Assembly (NCBI GenBank): GCA_964598025.1
Contig: CAZRAU010000076.1
Location: forward strand, 1 to 15,957
Reading direction: 5' to 3'
Source of the DNA: JALGWN01 sp964598025
GTDB lineage: Bacteria; Arandabacterota; Arandabacteria; Arandabacterales; Arandabacteraceae
DNA length: 15,957 bases
Shown here piece by piece: positions 1-6,876 of this stretch. Within the stretch, counting starts at the first letter, position 1, and every line of letters begins with the position of its first letter. Below the pieces are notes generated by a model. It made no database searches and was not told the origin of the DNA. It was given only the letters and a program-made list of their open reading frames with translations. Position numbers and translations under genes: made by a program.

Positions 1-1231
1 CTTCGATTTTAGCCAGACCTCTTACGATGTCTTCAGCAAACGCCCTGCAGGTGGGCGCGCCGCAACAGCCGCAGTCGATCTTGGGCAGTGAATTATAGAT
101 GCTGTACTTGCGCTTCTTCTTCTCTATGGCTTTGGCCAGGTCGGGATCCAGAGGCCTCAAGGGCCTCGGCGCCAGACTGCGCTCCAACGAATAATACCCA
201 CTCCTGTACCTTTCCACAACCTCTTGTCTGTCCACCTCCGGCCTGCTCCCATACTTGCGCAGCAGGTTCATCATGCTGTTCCTTGCCACATAGAGGTTTT
301 CCACCACCAACGAACCCCCTATGCATCCGCCCAGGCAGGAGGACGCCTCGACAAACTCGACGTCCCTGAGCCTCCCGGTTTCGATGTCATCCAGAATCTG
401 GGTCACATCGCTGAGACCCGATACGCTGATGGATTGCTCCGAGCCGATAAGGGCCGTCATCTCACCCAGCATCGACCACCCCGCGCCATATCTGTAACTT
501 TCGGATATCTCGGGATCGATAGCGTCGTTGTCGATCTCGCCGACCGCCGAGAACAGCGGACCGAAGACGTCGGCTATGGACACGGCCCCATCGATCCACG
601 ATCGCTCTTTTTCGGCAGGCTGCCTGATCGAGACCATTTTGGCGGGGCAGGTGGTTATGTAGATGACCCCGATGTCCTTCTCATCCGCATCGAGCAACCT
701 CGACAGCCTCTGCTTCACCTCGCGGGCAGCCACTTCGCGGGGTACCTCTATGGGCGTCACGAGCTCGGTGAGATCAGGATACTTCACCTGGATGAGCCTC
801 ACAACAGCCGGGCAGAATGATGATATGATGGGATGCCTCCCCCTGTATTCGGCGAGGAAGGTCTCGATGGCGATGCTGACCTCCTCGCAGGTCTCCGAGA
901 CATCGCAGACATAGTCGAAGCCAATCGCCTTCAGGCCCTGGACCACTTTGCGCGGGTCCATGTCCGGCCTGAACTGGGAATAGAGAACCGGCGAGGGAAG
1001 AGCCACCTTGTACTTGAAATTAAAGGCGTCGGCGAAAGGGTCGGTCAGCGGTATGATCGCGCCCGACGGGCACATCTTGATGCATTCGCCGCAGTCCACG
1101 CAGAGCTCTTCGATAAGGTGCGCCTTGCTATCCATGACCCGGATCGCCTGGGTGGGACAGGCTCGCATGCATTTGCGCCTGCCTTGGCACTTGTCGGGGT
1201 CGATCCTTATCGGATGATAGTACTTATCCAT
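1..1231 (-). CDS. [FeFe]-hydrogenase-like H-cluster-domain protein, catalytic Cys missing (partial)
   Basis: The frame is open from ATG 1231 to the window edge (410 codons). Residues 10-60 are a two-cluster ferredoxin; the first site is C15-C21-C25 with Arg18 where a Cys usually stands, the second is CVDCGECIKMC (C44-C47-C50-C54). Residues 75-310 resemble the [FeFe] hydrogenase large domain: L1 reads ISSFCP (F139, C140) instead of TSCCP, L2 reads TTCPAK (C195) instead of MPCxxK, and L3 reads ASSCLGGCIGG (C299, C303). The four cubane ligands remain, but the proton-relay Cys is Phe. At 387-395 a Fe-S motif CGCCGAPTC begins (C387, C390, C395). I infer a sensory or regulatory role and not H2 catalysis. 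It overlaps the ATPase gene by 8 bases. The C-terminus lies outside the window, so a PAS or phosphatase domain cannot be excluded. Confidence 0.88.
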   Translation of the reverse strand, partial: MDKYYHPIRIDPDKCQGRRKCMRACPTQAIRVMDSKAHLIEELCVDCGECIKMCPSGAIIPLTDPFADAFNFKYKVALPSPVLYSQFRPDMDPRKVVQGLKAIGFDYVCDVSETCEEVSIAIETFLAEYRGRHPIISSFCPAVVRLIQVKYPDLTELVTPIEVPREVAAREVKQRLSRLLDADEKDIGVIYITTCPAKMVSIRQPAEKERSWIDGAVSIADVFGPLFSAVGEIDNDAIDPEISESYRYGAGWSMLGEMTALIGSEQSISVSGLSDVTQILDDIETGRLRDVEFVEASSCLGGCIGGSLVVENLYVARNSMMNLLRKYGSRPEVDRQEVVERYRSGYYSLERSLAPRPLRPLDPDLAKAIEKKKRKYSIYNSLPKIDCGCCGAPTCRAFAEDIVRGLAKIE

Positions 1232-1667
1232 CGGTCTGCTTGGTCCTTATGTGTATTCCCAGCTTCGTCCCCTTACCCACCTCGGAGGAGATCTTCAGTT
1301 CGTCCGCGTTCTTCTTTATGTTCGGCAACCCCATGCCCGCCCCGAAACCCATCTCCCGCATCTCAGCTGTCGCAGTGGAATAGCCTTCCTGCATGGCCAT
1401 TTCTATGTCCGCGATGCCCTGGCCCTCGTCCTCGAACTCTATCTCTATCGTGCCCGGCGTGGCGGAAAGCCGCACCACGGCCCGGGCGGCATACATCACC
1501 ACGTTCATCTCGGCCTCATAGGAGGCGATCGCAGCCCTTCGTATTACCGTGGGATCGAACCCGATCTCCTTGAGGATCGACTTTATCTCGGTCGATACGG
1601 ACCCCGCATTGGAGAAGTCCTTCCCCATGATGGAGAATTCCTGAGAGTATAAGACGTCATCGTTCAT
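1224..1667 (-). CDS. RsbW-like ATP-binding protein (HATPase_c)
   Basis: A 147-residue GHKL-type ATPase of the anti-sigma factor/serine kinase type. Motifs are the N box (E51-A-E-M-N55), the G1 box D80-E-G-Q-G84 in FEDEGQGIAD, the glycine-rich lid GFGAGMGLPNIKKNAD and SEVGKGTKL. No phosphoacceptor or sensor domain is fused. ATG at 1667 is chosen because it overlaps the DRTGG stop (ATGA) and begins at the family N-terminus; the further upstream ATG at 1721 would add 18 unrelated residues. Proteins of this kind recur with DRTGG proteins and H-cluster-like proteins in anaerobes, where they may regulate hydrogenase or redox genes. It overlaps the next gene by 8 bases. Confidence 0.87.
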   Translation of the reverse strand: MNDDVLYSQEFSIMGKDFSNAGSVSTEIKSILKEIGFDPTVIRRAAIASYEAEMNVVMYAARAVVRLSATPGTIEIEFEDEGQGIADIEMAMQEGYSTATAEMREMGFGAGMGLPNIKKNADELKISSEVGKGTKLGIHIRTKQTDG

Positions 1668-2023
1668 TTTCGCCCTAAGTCCACACCGGGTCGCAGCCCT
1701 TGCTGGAGGAGACGCCCGCATGCCTCGAACATCGAGAGCCGGGTGCTAAGCAGCGGGATGCCCTTCTGGTCGGCCAGCTTCATGGCCGCCTCATCAGGCA
1801 TCTTGCCTCTCACATAGACTACCGCCTTGACCTCGGCCATATGGGCCGTCACGACGGATTGTGCATTCCTCAGACCTGTAAGCAGCAGACTCCCGGGGGT
1901 CGAAAAGGCCAGAACATCGCTCATCAGGTCCGCCGCACAGACGCGGTCGAAATCGTGATCGAAACCCCGCTTGCCCACCACCACAACACATTCGATCAGC
2001 TCGGCTATCTCCTCAAGTTTCAA
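1664..2023 (-). CDS. DRTGG-domain protein
   Basis: A 119-residue single-domain protein matching the stand-alone DRTGG family: MKLEEIAELI, then DLMSDVLAFSTPGSLLLTGLRNAQSVVTAH, AVVYVRGKMPDEAAMKLADQKGIPLLSTRLSMFEACGRL. The literal DRTGG motif is not present. These small proteins are known next to [FeFe]-hydrogenase-type genes and RsbW-like ATPases, as here; a ligand-sensing or regulatory role is likely but unproven. The start is TTG at 2023, supported by AGGAGG at 2036-2031 with a 7-base spacer and lying 18 bases after the preceding stop. Its TGA overlaps the next ATG by 4 bases. Confidence 0.85.
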   Translation of the reverse strand: MKLEEIAELIECVVVVGKRGFDHDFDRVCAADLMSDVLAFSTPGSLLLTGLRNAQSVVTAHMAEVKAVVYVRGKMPDEAAMKLADQKGIPLLSTRLSMFEACGRLLQQGLRPGVDLGRK

Positions 2024-2030
2024 CTACCTA

Positions 2031-2036
2031 CCTCCT
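2031..2036 (-). promoter_or_regulatory. Shine-Dalgarno AGGAGG deciding a TTG start
   Basis: AGGAGG with a 7-base spacer to TTG 2023-2021. No ATG or GTG lies at a suitable distance, and the family N-terminus begins at this codon. Confidence 0.75.
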
Positions 2037-2041
2037 GCGGA

Positions 2042-4372
2042 TTACGTCATGAGCCAAAACCATATCGCCCCCGCAGCACCTACACCTTCAATATAGGCTT
2101 CCTCAGCCACAACCGGCCGCCGTGCGAACCCGCACACGAAGACTCCCGCGGCGGATGTCCTGAACGGCTCGCTGAGCGGGTGCTCTGAAGCGAAGAACCT
2201 CACATCGTCCAGAGGGGCCCCCAGAATACCGGAGAGGTCCTCTTGACCCGGCCCATGGAGATGCGCAAGCGAGAGGACCACAAGATCGGCATCGAGCGCG
2301 ATGCCGCCTCCGGTCTCCGAGCTTGCCTTTACCTTGAGGGTCTTGCCTTCAGCTATCTCCGCCCTGTCAACTATCTTCACGAATTTGATACCCTGGTCCA
2401 CGGCATCTGTAAAGAGGTCTTCCTCGAAACCGAATACCCTTATGCCTTTATGGAGCACCGTGATCCGGGCTTCTGGGTTGTTGCTCTTATACAGCAGGGC
2501 ATTGGAAAGCGCCTGCTTGCAGCAGTAGCGGCTACAGTATGGGTGTTCGCTGTCCCGCGCACCCACGCACTGGATCATCACCAGGTTCTTCGGAGCGGTC
2601 TTGCCTTCCCCGATTCTCGCAGCGAGTTCCCACTGGTCGATGACCGCTTCATGCTTGCCGTAAGGGTACTCGGCAGGCTTGTACCTACCCGCACCCGTGG
2701 CCACAAGCACGGCCCCTACCTCAACGGTTTCCTTGCCGGTCGCCGTCGCAACTTCAAGCAGGAGCTTGCCGCCGGCCCGCTCAAGCGCGGCTACCGAGGA
2801 TGACAGGAGCACCTTGGCCCTGGGGTGTGCCTCCACCGCCTTTACGAAGGCCACGGCGGCCTCCTCCTCACCGCCCGAATCGCGGAAGGCCTCCAAGAAA
2901 GGCGTCCCGGGTTTATCCGACTTCTCTATAAGCGTAACCTCGAGCCCCCTTCGCAGGAGCTCGCTTGCAGCGGCAAGACCCGAGGCGCCGCTCCCTATGA
3001 CGGCGACCCTGGAGACTTTGCGGCCGGACGGCTCGAGCACCCGCGGGAAGTCATCAACAGGGGCCTTGATCCCGGCTTGCGCCAGGTCCGCAATCTCATC
3101 TGTCCCGGCGACGGCCACCTTGCCTCGCCCGACACCCAGGATGCGCTCGAAAAGGCTTTCGTGACTTCCGCGATGGCAGCCCAAAACCACCAGGCGCCCG
3201 GCTTCTCGGGCCTTCTCGGCCATCGCCTGCCGCCCGTCCTTATAACACAGGAAGGGATAGGTGCCATCGACGGCGATCCCTCCGGCCCCGAGGACCTTCA
3301 CTATCTCGTCCCCCTTCTCTGAAAGTCCCAGGCCGTATCCACAGGCAAAGATGCCCGGCCGCCCGTTCCCGCCGACACGCTCGGCCCGCTCCGGGGCATC
3401 TCCGGAAGCCAGGCTTCTGCTTGCGGCTGCGATGGCCTCAACCACCGAGACGGCGTCGCTTGAAGGGCCCCCTATGGCGCCGGCGAAAGTGACACCCTCC
3501 GCTTCAGCTACCAGGCCAGCGAGATTCCGCCCCACGAAGCCGTACTTATTGGTCTTAAGGCCCCCCGCTCGCGCGAGGCGCCTGAATTCGGACTTGGATT
3601 GCACGCCGACCGCCAACACCACCAGATCGAACTCGGCCTCACAGGCCTTCTCGCCCGCCCTGTAGGCGATGGTGACAGCGCCGGTCACGGGATGCTCCTT
3701 TATCTCGTCCACACCCGCCTCAACAAAGTTCATCCAATCGGCGGCCATAAGTCCGGTCAGATCGATTTCACTCCGCTTGCCCGCCGGCCTCAAGCCCTTG
3801 TGGAAGACGGTGACGGCGATCTTCCCCAGGTGCTCCCTGGCCGCCCTGGCCTGGGAGAAGGTCCGGGAGCAGCAGACCGCTGAACAGTAATTGGCGCCGA
3901 TACCCTCATCCCGCGATCCCACGCACTGAACAAAGGCGATGCGCCGCGGCCTCTGTCCGTCAGAAGGCCTCAAGATGTACCCGCCGAAGGGCCCGTTGGG
4001 GCTTGCGAGGCGCTCGAACTCCAGGCTGGTTATGACGTTGGCCGAAGTTGTGTAGCCGAGCTCGGGCTTGCCGGCCGGGTCATAAGGCGCTCCATCCGAG
4101 GTCAATATGATGCTGTCGGCCTCGAGCGTCACCCTCTCCGGGGTCTCGTCATAGACCACCGCTTCCTGATCGCATTCCGCCAGGCAGAGCCCGCAGCCGA
4201 TGCAGCGCCGGCAACTAAGGCACCGCGCCGCCTCCGCAAGCGCCATCTCCTCGGTGAAGCCGATCTCCACCTCCTTGAAGTTGCCGGTCCGCTCCTCGAG
4301 CGGGAGCTCCGGCATCTTCCGGCGCCCGGTCGGGATGTCCTTGAATTCCGGTATGAACTTGGGCTTTTTCAT
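2042..4372 (-). CDS. Double HdrA-like protein: GltD tail plus HdrA C-terminal half plus second HdrA
   Basis: A 776-residue protein. Residues 29-50 (GNFKEVEIGFTEEMALAEAAR) are the tail that closes GltD-type modules; C51/C54/C57/C60/C63/C67 form the second half of an HdrA ferredoxin insertion. Residues 80-330 are an HdrA C-terminal half with C150, C163, C167 and C168 but no Rossmann start, which is supplied by the preceding gene. A second HdrA unit follows: an N-terminal domain with C344, C376 and C399 (FACGYG, FLCYKDG, VLGCHRGSHE; one Cys of the CxC pair replaced by Tyr), Rossmann GSGASG (460-465) and QCVGARDSEHPYCSRYCC (601-618). It ends without a C-terminal ferredoxin. ATG at 4372 overlaps the upstream TGA by 4 bases; no strong ribosome-binding site is seen, suggesting reinitiation. 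The stop is TAA at 2042. Confidence 0.87.
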   Translation of the reverse strand: MKKPKFIPEFKDIPTGRRKMPELPLEERTGNFKEVEIGFTEEMALAEAARCLSCRRCIGCGLCLAECDQEAVVYDETPERVTLEADSIILTSDGAPYDPAGKPELGYTTSANVITSLEFERLASPNGPFGGYILRPSDGQRPRRIAFVQCVGSRDEGIGANYCSAVCCSRTFSQARAAREHLGKIAVTVFHKGLRPAGKRSEIDLTGLMAADWMNFVEAGVDEIKEHPVTGAVTIAYRAGEKACEAEFDLVVLAVGVQSKSEFRRLARAGGLKTNKYGFVGRNLAGLVAEAEGVTFAGAIGGPSSDAVSVVEAIAAASRSLASGDAPERAERVGGNGRPGIFACGYGLGLSEKGDEIVKVLGAGGIAVDGTYPFLCYKDGRQAMAEKAREAGRLVVLGCHRGSHESLFERILGVGRGKVAVAGTDEIADLAQAGIKAPVDDFPRVLEPSGRKVSRVAVIGSGASGLAAASELLRRGLEVTLIEKSDKPGTPFLEAFRDSGGEEEAAVAFVKAVEAHPRAKVLLSSSVAALERAGGKLLLEVATATGKETVEVGAVLVATGAGRYKPAEYPYGKHEAVIDQWELAARIGEGKTAPKNLVMIQCVGARDSEHPYCSRYCCKQALSNALLYKSNNPEARITVLHKGIRVFGFEEDLFTDAVDQGIKFVKIVDRAEIAEGKTLKVKASSETGGGIALDADLVVLSLAHLHGPGQEDLSGILGAPLDDVRFFASEHPLSEPFRTSAAGVFVCGFARRPVVAEEAYIEGVGAAGAIWFWLMT

Positions 4373-6063
4373 GGCTGCTTGAGATACTCCATGATCGATC
4401 TTGCTGCTATATGGCCGGCCTCGATGGCCTGAATCACCGTTGCAGGGCCCGTCACATCGTCGCCCCCGGCATAGATGCCTTCACGGTTCGTGGCCATGGT
4501 CTTGGTGTCCACCTCGAAGGAGTTCCACTTCGAGAGCGCGAAGCCGTGGTTCTCCGGCAGAAACGCCACATCGGGCTGCTGGCTTATGGCCGGAAGCACA
4601 AGATCGGCTTCCACCTCAAACTCCGATCCCGCGATGGGGACCGGCCGCCTCCGGCCGCTGGCGTCGAGCTTGCCCAATTCCATCCTGGTACAGAGCATGC
4701 CTGTGACCTTGCCATGCTTACCCAGGATCTTGGTGGGGGCGGCCAGATAGTGGACCTTGACCCCCTCCTCGATGGCCGCATCCACTTCCCAGGGATTGGC
4801 AGGCATCTCCTTGCGCGATCGCCTGTATAGGATGGTGACCTCTTCACACCCGAGCCTCCAGGCGGTCCGTGCCGAGTCGATGGCCGAGTTGCCGCCGCCT
4901 ATGACGATCACCTTGTTGCCGGGCCGGGTCTTATCGCCGAGGTTTACGCGCTTCAGAAACTGTATGCAGTCCAGGAAGCCCTCGTACTCGTCCTCCCCCT
5001 CCACACCCAGCTTGTAGCCGTCATAGGCCCCCACACCCAGGAAGATGGCTTTGAAGCCTTGCTTAAAGATATCGTCCACCGTGAATTCATGGCTCAGCGG
5101 GGTCTCGAGCTTTATCTCGACCCCAAGATCGGTGATATAGGAAACATCGCTCATCAGGATGTCCCTGGGCAGCCGGTACTCGGGGATACACAGATGAAGC
5201 ATACCGCCCGGGACGCGCTCGGCCTCGAAAATCACGACCCGGTAGCCCTCGAGCGCCAGATCATGCGCCACGGTGAGACCCGCCGGCCCGGCCCCCACCA
5301 CGGCTACCCTTATCTTTGTGTCCCGCTTGGGCTTGGGCGATACGAACCTGCCCGCCTTTCGCTGGGCCAGCTCGTAATCGGATACGAAACGCTTGAGCGC
5401 ATCTATGGCAATGGCCTCGTCCTGCTTCCCCCTGTTGCATACGGTCTCGCAGGGATGAGGACAGACACGCCCGCATACGGCCGGCAAGGGGTTCTTTTCC
5501 CGCACCACCCTTATGGCCTCTTCATAGTCACCCCCCGCTATGAGGCCGACGTATCTTCTTATGTCTATATGGACCGGGCAGCGCTCCTGGCATGCCGGGG
5601 TTTCCTTCTCGATATTGTATTTGGCCCCGAAGGCCCGGGGGCCGGCAAAGTCGATCGCGGTGCGAAGCATTAAACCTTCGTTGAAACTGTCGTAAGGCTT
5701 TATGGGGCAAACCAGCAGACATTCGCCGCAGGCATTGCACTTGTCGCTTACCCTGGCGGGCCACCGCGTTAGGCTCACCTTCACGCGGCCCTCCTTGACC
5801 GAGGTCCGGCTTATCGAGGAATTGGTGAGCACCCTGATCCGCGGATGATAGAGCGCGCGGTTTATGAGGCCCGATGCAAGACAGATCCCCGGGAAGCCTT
5901 CGGGGACAGTCCGTCCTTCCTCGAGGAGCAGGCCGCCCAGGAAAGGGGATTCCTCAACCAGCGTCACCCTGGCGCCCGCATCGGCCGCATCGATGGCGGA
6001 CCTCAGGCCCGCGATGCCGCCGCCTACTACGACCACTTCCCGCTCTCTGCCCGCATCACTCAT
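4369..6063 (-). CDS. HdrA N-terminal half fused to a GltD/NfnB-type NAD(P)H oxidoreductase module
   Basis: A 564-residue protein. Residues 8-130 are an HdrA head: Rossmann GGGIAG (14-19), FLGGLL, then PGICLASGLINRALYHPRI, which aligns with the Sec site of the HdrA at 9969-8674 but has Cys61, and the first half of the HdrA ferredoxin insertion (C109, C112, C115, C119). From about 150 it becomes GltD-like: an N-terminal iron-sulfur domain (C158, C162, C197, C201, C205, C209), a second FAD motif GAGPAG (257-262), an NAD(P) motif GGGNSA (389-394) with YRRSRKEMPA, and the FAD-closing segment AGGDDVTGPATVIQAIEAGH. NADPH preference is possible. ATG at 6063 is chosen over the upstream ATG at 6111 because it has GGAG nearby, overlaps the MvhD stop by 8 bases and begins just before the Rossmann strand. 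It ends in TGA overlapping the next ATG (ATGA), before the usual GltD C-terminal tail, which lies in the next gene. Confidence 0.88.
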   Translation of the reverse strand: MSDAGREREVVVVGGGIAGLRSAIDAADAGARVTLVEESPFLGGLLLEEGRTVPEGFPGICLASGLINRALYHPRIRVLTNSSISRTSVKEGRVKVSLTRWPARVSDKCNACGECLLVCPIKPYDSFNEGLMLRTAIDFAGPRAFGAKYNIEKETPACQERCPVHIDIRRYVGLIAGGDYEEAIRVVREKNPLPAVCGRVCPHPCETVCNRGKQDEAIAIDALKRFVSDYELAQRKAGRFVSPKPKRDTKIRVAVVGAGPAGLTVAHDLALEGYRVVIFEAERVPGGMLHLCIPEYRLPRDILMSDVSYITDLGVEIKLETPLSHEFTVDDIFKQGFKAIFLGVGAYDGYKLGVEGEDEYEGFLDCIQFLKRVNLGDKTRPGNKVIVIGGGNSAIDSARTAWRLGCEEVTILYRRSRKEMPANPWEVDAAIEEGVKVHYLAAPTKILGKHGKVTGMLCTRMELGKLDASGRRRPVPIAGSEFEVEADLVLPAISQQPDVAFLPENHGFALSKWNSFEVDTKTMATNREGIYAGGDDVTGPATVIQAIEAGHIAARSIMEYLKQP

Positions 6064-6841
6064 ACGCGACTCCGTCTGCAACCAGCGCCCAGAGGGGGGT
6101 GTCCCCCTCAACCTTCGCTATGTCCGCAAGTCCCATCTTCCGCAAGTCCGCCATCTGGCGGACCAGTATCCGCGATGGCACCCCCATCACCGAAGCCAGG
6201 TGCTTGACCGACCGCGGCCCGCCATCGAGCCGCTCCAGGATTTCCCTGAGATGGTATTCATCCATCGCTACCTCATCAAAGAGTCTGGCTATCTCATGCT
6301 CGGTGAAACGCTCGCCATAGAGATTGCCGTCCTCCATGAACTCCACGATCTTGCCCATCACCCATCTGAGCTTTCGCCCTCCCAGGGCCTTAAGGCAGGC
6401 TTGGAGCTTTGTCTTGATGTCCTCGGGTGCAATGCCCTCGCTTTCGCCCAAAGGCCCGAGCCGGGCGACGGCCGCCTGGAACTCGGTCGCATACTCGGCA
6501 AACTTGTTGCCCTCCGCGCTCGACATCATACGCATCACGAGCCGGCCGGGATCAAACCCGGCGATTGCGAGGATACGCCGCGTGAGATCGATCTTGCGCT
6601 CGGCATGGAGGTTGCCCGATGTGTAGTGACATTCACCCTTCTTACAGGCCCCCACGAAGACCCCATCACTCCCGGAGACAAAGGCCTCCATCATCATCGT
6701 GGGATCCACACGCCCCGAACACATGACCCTGATCACCCTGATATCGGGTGGATATTGAAGCCTCGCAACCCCGGCGAGGTCAGCAGCGCTGTATGCTCAC
6801 CAGTTGCAGCAGAAGGCGAGTATGTTGGGCTTATACTCCAT
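6056..6841 (-). CDS. mvhD: MvhD selenoprotein (UGA = selenocysteine 15) with C-terminal helical/winged-helix-like extension
   Basis: A 261-residue MvhD/VhuD-type [2Fe-2S] subunit that passes electrons to HdrA. ATG at 6841 has AAGGAG 5 bases upstream. The frame reads MEYKPNILAFCCNW-UGA-AYSAADLAGVARLQYPPDIRVIRVMCSGRVDP, matching the family motif CNWC-x-YAGADLAG, with UGA (6799-6797) replacing the second cysteine. Remaining ligands are C12, C41, C66 and C71. VhuD of Methanococcales carries Sec in this family. A hairpin 17 bases after the UGA fits a bacterial SECIS. Residues from about 140 form an extension containing a helix-turn-helix-like stretch (VKHLASVMGVPSRILVRQM), probably a docking domain. 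It overlaps the next gene by 8 bases. Automatic calling would start at GTG 6736 and lose the first 35 residues. Confidence 0.92.
6761..6779 (-). promoter_or_regulatory. Bacterial SECIS hairpin of mvhD
   Basis: Minus-strand RNA CCUCGC-CGGGGUU-GCGAGG has a perfect 6-bp stem and a 7-base G/U-rich loop, beginning 17 bases after the UGA. The distance fits bacterial SECIS elements. The loop is less canonical than the GGUC loop of the hdrA element, so the call is slightly less certain. Confidence 0.75.
6797..6799 (-). other. In-frame UGA read as selenocysteine (MvhD Sec15)
   Basis: TGA within C12-N-W-U15-A-Y-S-A-A-D on the minus strand, where MvhD proteins carry a conserved Cys ligand. A good ribosome-binding site and an ATG precede it in frame, and family residues continue after it. 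Confidence 0.9.
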
Positions 6842-6846
6842 CTTCA

Positions 6847-6852
6847 CTCCTT
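6847..6852 (-). promoter_or_regulatory. Shine-Dalgarno AAGGAG of the Sec-mvhD gene
   Basis: AAGGAG with a 5-base spacer to ATG 6841. It fixes the start upstream of the UGA and shows the ribosome must pass the UGA to make the conserved MvhD body. Confidence 0.8.
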
Positions 6853-6876
6853 GTCCGGGACCCTACCGCCCCGTGC

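Noticed and set aside
224..820. Plus-strand open frames, such as 224-820, 5059-5673, 6748-7707, 9274-10017 and 12763-13242
   Set aside because: All lie opposite well-supported minus-strand genes, show no recognisable motifs and are expected in G+C-rich DNA.
1..1231. A catalytic [FeFe] hydrogenase
   Set aside because: The proton-relay Cys of L1 is Phe and L2 is degenerate; only cubane ligands remain.
4369..4371. The TGA at the end of the HdrA-GltD gene as another selenocysteine codon
   Set aside because: The frame after it does not encode family residues; the conserved GltD tail continues in a different frame from ATG 4372.
6064..6111. Earlier ATG at 6111 for the HdrA-GltD gene
   Set aside because: It adds 16 residues without family similarity inside the mvhD C-terminus. 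ATG 6063 has a nearby GGAG and the usual stop/start overlap.
6797..6799. Nonsense mutation making mvhD a pseudogene
   Set aside because: The rest of the frame is fully conserved, the UGA replaces a ligand Cys, and a SECIS-like hairpin follows. A second gene shows the same pattern.
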